A DNA stretch of 64,000 nucleotides from Sphingobium sp. D43FB. GTDB lineage: Bacteria > Pseudomonadota > Alphaproteobacteria > Sphingomonadales > Sphingomonadaceae. Each line of letters starts with the position of its first letter. Position 1 is the stretch's first letter. The position numbers were made by a program, and so were the translations under genes. Positions 61,979 through 64,000 of this stretch are shown one piece after another. The stretch covers positions 1-64,000 of the forward strand of contig NZ_NMUA01000002.1 in the NCBI RefSeq assembly GCF_002312805.1, read 5' to 3'. The notes below the pieces were generated by a model. That model was not told the origin of the DNA, did not search any database, and was given only the letters and a program-made list of their open reading frames with translations.

Positions 61979-64000
61979 ATGAGGCTTTCGACGCGCGCAA
62001 TCAGTCTGCTTCTGGCGCTGGCCGCGCCACAGGCGTTGGCCGCGCCGGACGCGATGCGCGGTTTCCAGCGCGACGATGCCCGCTATGCCAATCTGCGCGC
62101 GATGGAGACACGCGGCACGGCCCTGTTCGAAAATGACGATTTCGACAAGGCGATGGGTCCGGCGACGCGCGACGCTTGGCACAAGTTGGTTGCGGCAGCC
62201 AGCCGAGTCAAGGTGAACGGCCTGCCCCATCCGCTGGGCGCGGTGGCGACGATCAACCTGGCGTCGATGGACCAGATCGAGGGCAAGAATCCGCAGGCGC
62301 TGGCGATGGCCGAAAAGGGGTTGGCGCTGCTCGCCCCCTTCCGCGACGCCTATCCGATCCCCTGGATGCAGGGCCTATCGATCAAAGGCTATATCCAGTC
62401 CGTGAACGGCGACGTCGCGACCGGCGCGCAGACATTGGCGGAGGGCAGCGCCTATGCCGACCGCCATTTCGCGCAGGTCGATCCCAAGACGTTGGGCAAG
62501 GGCGATTATATGCTCAAGTCCAACATCGCCTTCTCGCTGGGACAGGCCTATTCGCGCCTTGGCCGCAACAGCGATGCGGTGGAGGCGCAGAAGCGCAGCA
62601 TGGACGCGCGGATCACCGGGCTTGGGCCGCATGATCCCGACACGGTCGCTTCCTATTATACCTATGCGCAAATGCTGCTTCGCGCCGACCGCAATGCCGA
62701 GGCGGAACGCTATGCGCGCCAGGCGGTGGAGATCGCGACCGCCCATATCGATACCAAGCATCCCAGCTATGCCCGCGCGCTGGAAATGTTGGGCATCCTC
62801 CTGTCGCGCACGGGGCGGCGGGTAGAAAGCCTGGCCTATCTGCAGCGCGCGATTGCGATCAAGCGCGAGACGGTGGGGACCAAGAGCCTTTATTTCCACT
62901 ATGGCCTCTATAATCTGGGCGGTATATTGCTGCCGCTGGAACGCTATGCCGATGCCGCGCCGCTCTATGTCGAAGCGGAAAAGGGGTTTCGCGCAGTGGA
63001 GGGCGAAGCCAGCCCGCAGGCAGCCCGATCGCTCGCTTTGCTGGGCCTGATCGACCAGGCCAGCGGACGGCCGGAGGAGGCCGCGACGAAGCTGGAAACC
63101 GCCCTGGCTCGCGTGCGCGCCGAAACGACGCAGGACCGCGACATGGGCCAGCGTGTCTATCCGCATCTCATCCCGGTGCTGCTCGATCTGCAACAGCGGG
63201 ATAAGGCAGCGGCAGCGGCGCGCGACTATGCCGCCGAAACCGCCGCGCTCGACAATAGCCCTGCCTTCGCGCTGGCCAATGCCGCGATGATGCAGCGCTG
63301 GGCCAATGGCGATCCGGCCCGCACCGCCGCTGCGGCCCAGCTTGCCGCCCTGCTGCGCGACGAGCAGAATCTGCGCGACGATGGCGAACTGGCCGACGAA
63401 CAGCGCGCGGCACTCGATTCGATCCTCGCCATCGCGGCGGACAGCCAGGATGCGGCGCTGGCGCTCGACGCCATGGCGATCCTAGCGGGGTCGAAGATCG
63501 CGCAAGCCAACCGGCTCGTCACTGAAAGGCTGGTCGCTGATCCGGCGCTTGGCGAGCGGGTCCGGGCGTTGCAGGACAAGGTGCGCGCGCTCCAGACCGC
63601 AGACCGCGCGATGCTGCGGGCGCTGGCGAGCGCAGGCGATGTCGCCGCCACCCGCAGCGCCCGCGACCGGCTCGATGCCGAAGTGACCGGCCTGCGCGCC
63701 GCGATCAGCCGCGACCATCCCCGCTGGGCCGAAGCGCGCGGCGGGGTGAAGCCCGATTTGGCGCAGGTGCAGGCAGGGCTTGGCAAGGATGAGGCGCTGC
63801 TGGCGGTCACGCCCGCCTTTGGTCATGTCTATCTGCTGGCGATCAGCCGCACCGGCGCGCGGGTCGAACGCACGGTGATGAGCCGCGCCGCGATGGTCGC
63901 GCTGGTCGATCGGCTGCGCGCGACGATGACGCCGGGCGGCATGGACCTGCCCGCCGCCCATACGCTCTATAGCCAGATCTTCACCCCCGCCATCCGCGAG
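61979..64000 (+). CDS. Exported TPR protein with beginning of a CHAT-like domain (runs off window)
   Basis: The frame is open for 674 codons to the window end. It begins MRLSTRAISLLLALAAPQAL, a clear signal peptide. TPR-type helices follow (for example NIAFSLGQAYSRLGRNSDAV, YAQMLLRADRNAEAERYARQ, LEMLGILLSRTGRRVESLAY, YNLGGILLPLERYADAAPLY). The last 80 residues read KDEALLAVTPAFGHVYLLAI and VERTVMSRAAMVALVDRL, which resembles the start of a CHAT (caspase-like) domain. The catalytic His and Cys would lie beyond the window. TPR-CHAT proteins range from regulated proteases to uncharacterised exported proteins. Confidence 0.8.
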   Translation, partial: MRLSTRAISLLLALAAPQALAAPDAMRGFQRDDARYANLRAMETRGTALFENDDFDKAMGPATRDAWHKLVAAASRVKVNGLPHPLGAVATINLASMDQIEGKNPQALAMAEKGLALLAPFRDAYPIPWMQGLSIKGYIQSVNGDVATGAQTLAEGSAYADRHFAQVDPKTLGKGDYMLKSNIAFSLGQAYSRLGRNSDAVEAQKRSMDARITGLGPHDPDTVASYYTYAQMLLRADRNAEAERYARQAVEIATAHIDTKHPSYARALEMLGILLSRTGRRVESLAYLQRAIAIKRETVGTKSLYFHYGLYNLGGILLPLERYADAAPLYVEAEKGFRAVEGEASPQAARSLALLGLIDQASGRPEEAATKLETALARVRAETTQDRDMGQRVYPHLIPVLLDLQQRDKAAAAARDYAAETAALDNSPAFALANAAMMQRWANGDPARTAAAAQLAALLRDEQNLRDDGELADEQRAALDSILAIAADSQDAALALDAMAILAGSKIAQANRLVTERLVADPALGERVRALQDKVRALQTADRAMLRALASAGDVAATRSARDRLDAEVTGLRAAISRDHPRWAEARGGVKPDLAQVQAGLGKDEALLAVTPAFGHVYLLAISRTGARVERTVMSRAAMVALVDRLRATMTPGGMDLPAAHTLYSQIFTPAIRE

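Overview
The window looks like chromosomal DNA of a sphingomonad alphaproteobacterium (Sphingomonadaceae, perhaps Sphingobium or Sphingomonas). This is inferred from the high GC, very short or overlapping gene junctions, GTG/TTG starts, the family-level look of the proteins (double cold-shock protein with a glycine-rich N-terminus, short RNase D followed by lptC-lptA, Tim44-like, MltA and Smr genes in a row) and dispersed repeats of the type CCTGAGCCTGTCGAAGGG and GTCATGCCGG...CCGGCAT. No 16S gene is present, so the species is not claimed.

Layout. 1-2036 is an accessory patch of lower GC: the end of an IS256-family element has cut a DUF262 gene, which is followed with one base of overlap by a HEPN-type nuclease gene, a likely remnant of a defence pair. 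2312-17802 is mostly housekeeping: cold shock protein, RNase D, lptC/lptA, a pentapeptide-repeat protein, a DUF4136 lipoprotein, trpS, murJ, secB, a Tim44-like protein, mltA, an Smr protein, a GGDEF-EAL protein, dapE, a cupin, an S66 carboxypeptidase and a histidine phosphatase. 17802-24533 is rich in surface-glycan and acyltransfer functions: kdsB, kpsF, a UDP-glucuronate-epimerase-like gene, two CelD/BioF2-type acyltransferases around a JmjC-like cupin, and a Mpo1-like (DUF962) protein. 24560-34146 holds a class A beta-lactamase-fold protein, ung with a tiny zinc-ribbon gene, rpoZ, a cardiolipin-synthase-like PLD, a two-component system with a third secreted gene, a TauE/SafE permease, alanine dehydrogenase and a secreted cyclophilin.

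34240-40544 is a compact (about 6.2 kb) integrative element inserted at the 3' end of tRNA-Ser(GGA): tyrosine integrase with four TGTGGGGA direct repeats in front of it and one at the far end, an XRE repressor with a perfect palindromic operator, an AT-rich membrane protein of unknown function, a 0.6 kb non-coding block, a small unknown gene, a DUF3631 ATPase and an AlpA-like HTH gene. It has no structural phage or conjugation genes and looks like a satellite or minimal island.

40750-48074 carries a SulP transporter with a tandem universal stress protein, then a complete arsenic operon (arsR, two unrelated arsenate reductases, acr3, arsH) read leftwards from two palindromic operators that it shares with a divergent alkaline phosphatase gene. 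48137-61902 returns to core functions (AI-2E-type permease, ABC ATPase with an 11-C tract in its coding start, nadB, alpha/beta hydrolase, a second serine beta-lactamase-fold lipoprotein, polA, GIY-YIG protein, zinc-ribbon protein, BAX-inhibitor-like protein, cysS), separated by several repeat-rich spacers. The window ends inside a large exported TPR protein whose C-terminus begins like a CHAT (caspase-like) domain.
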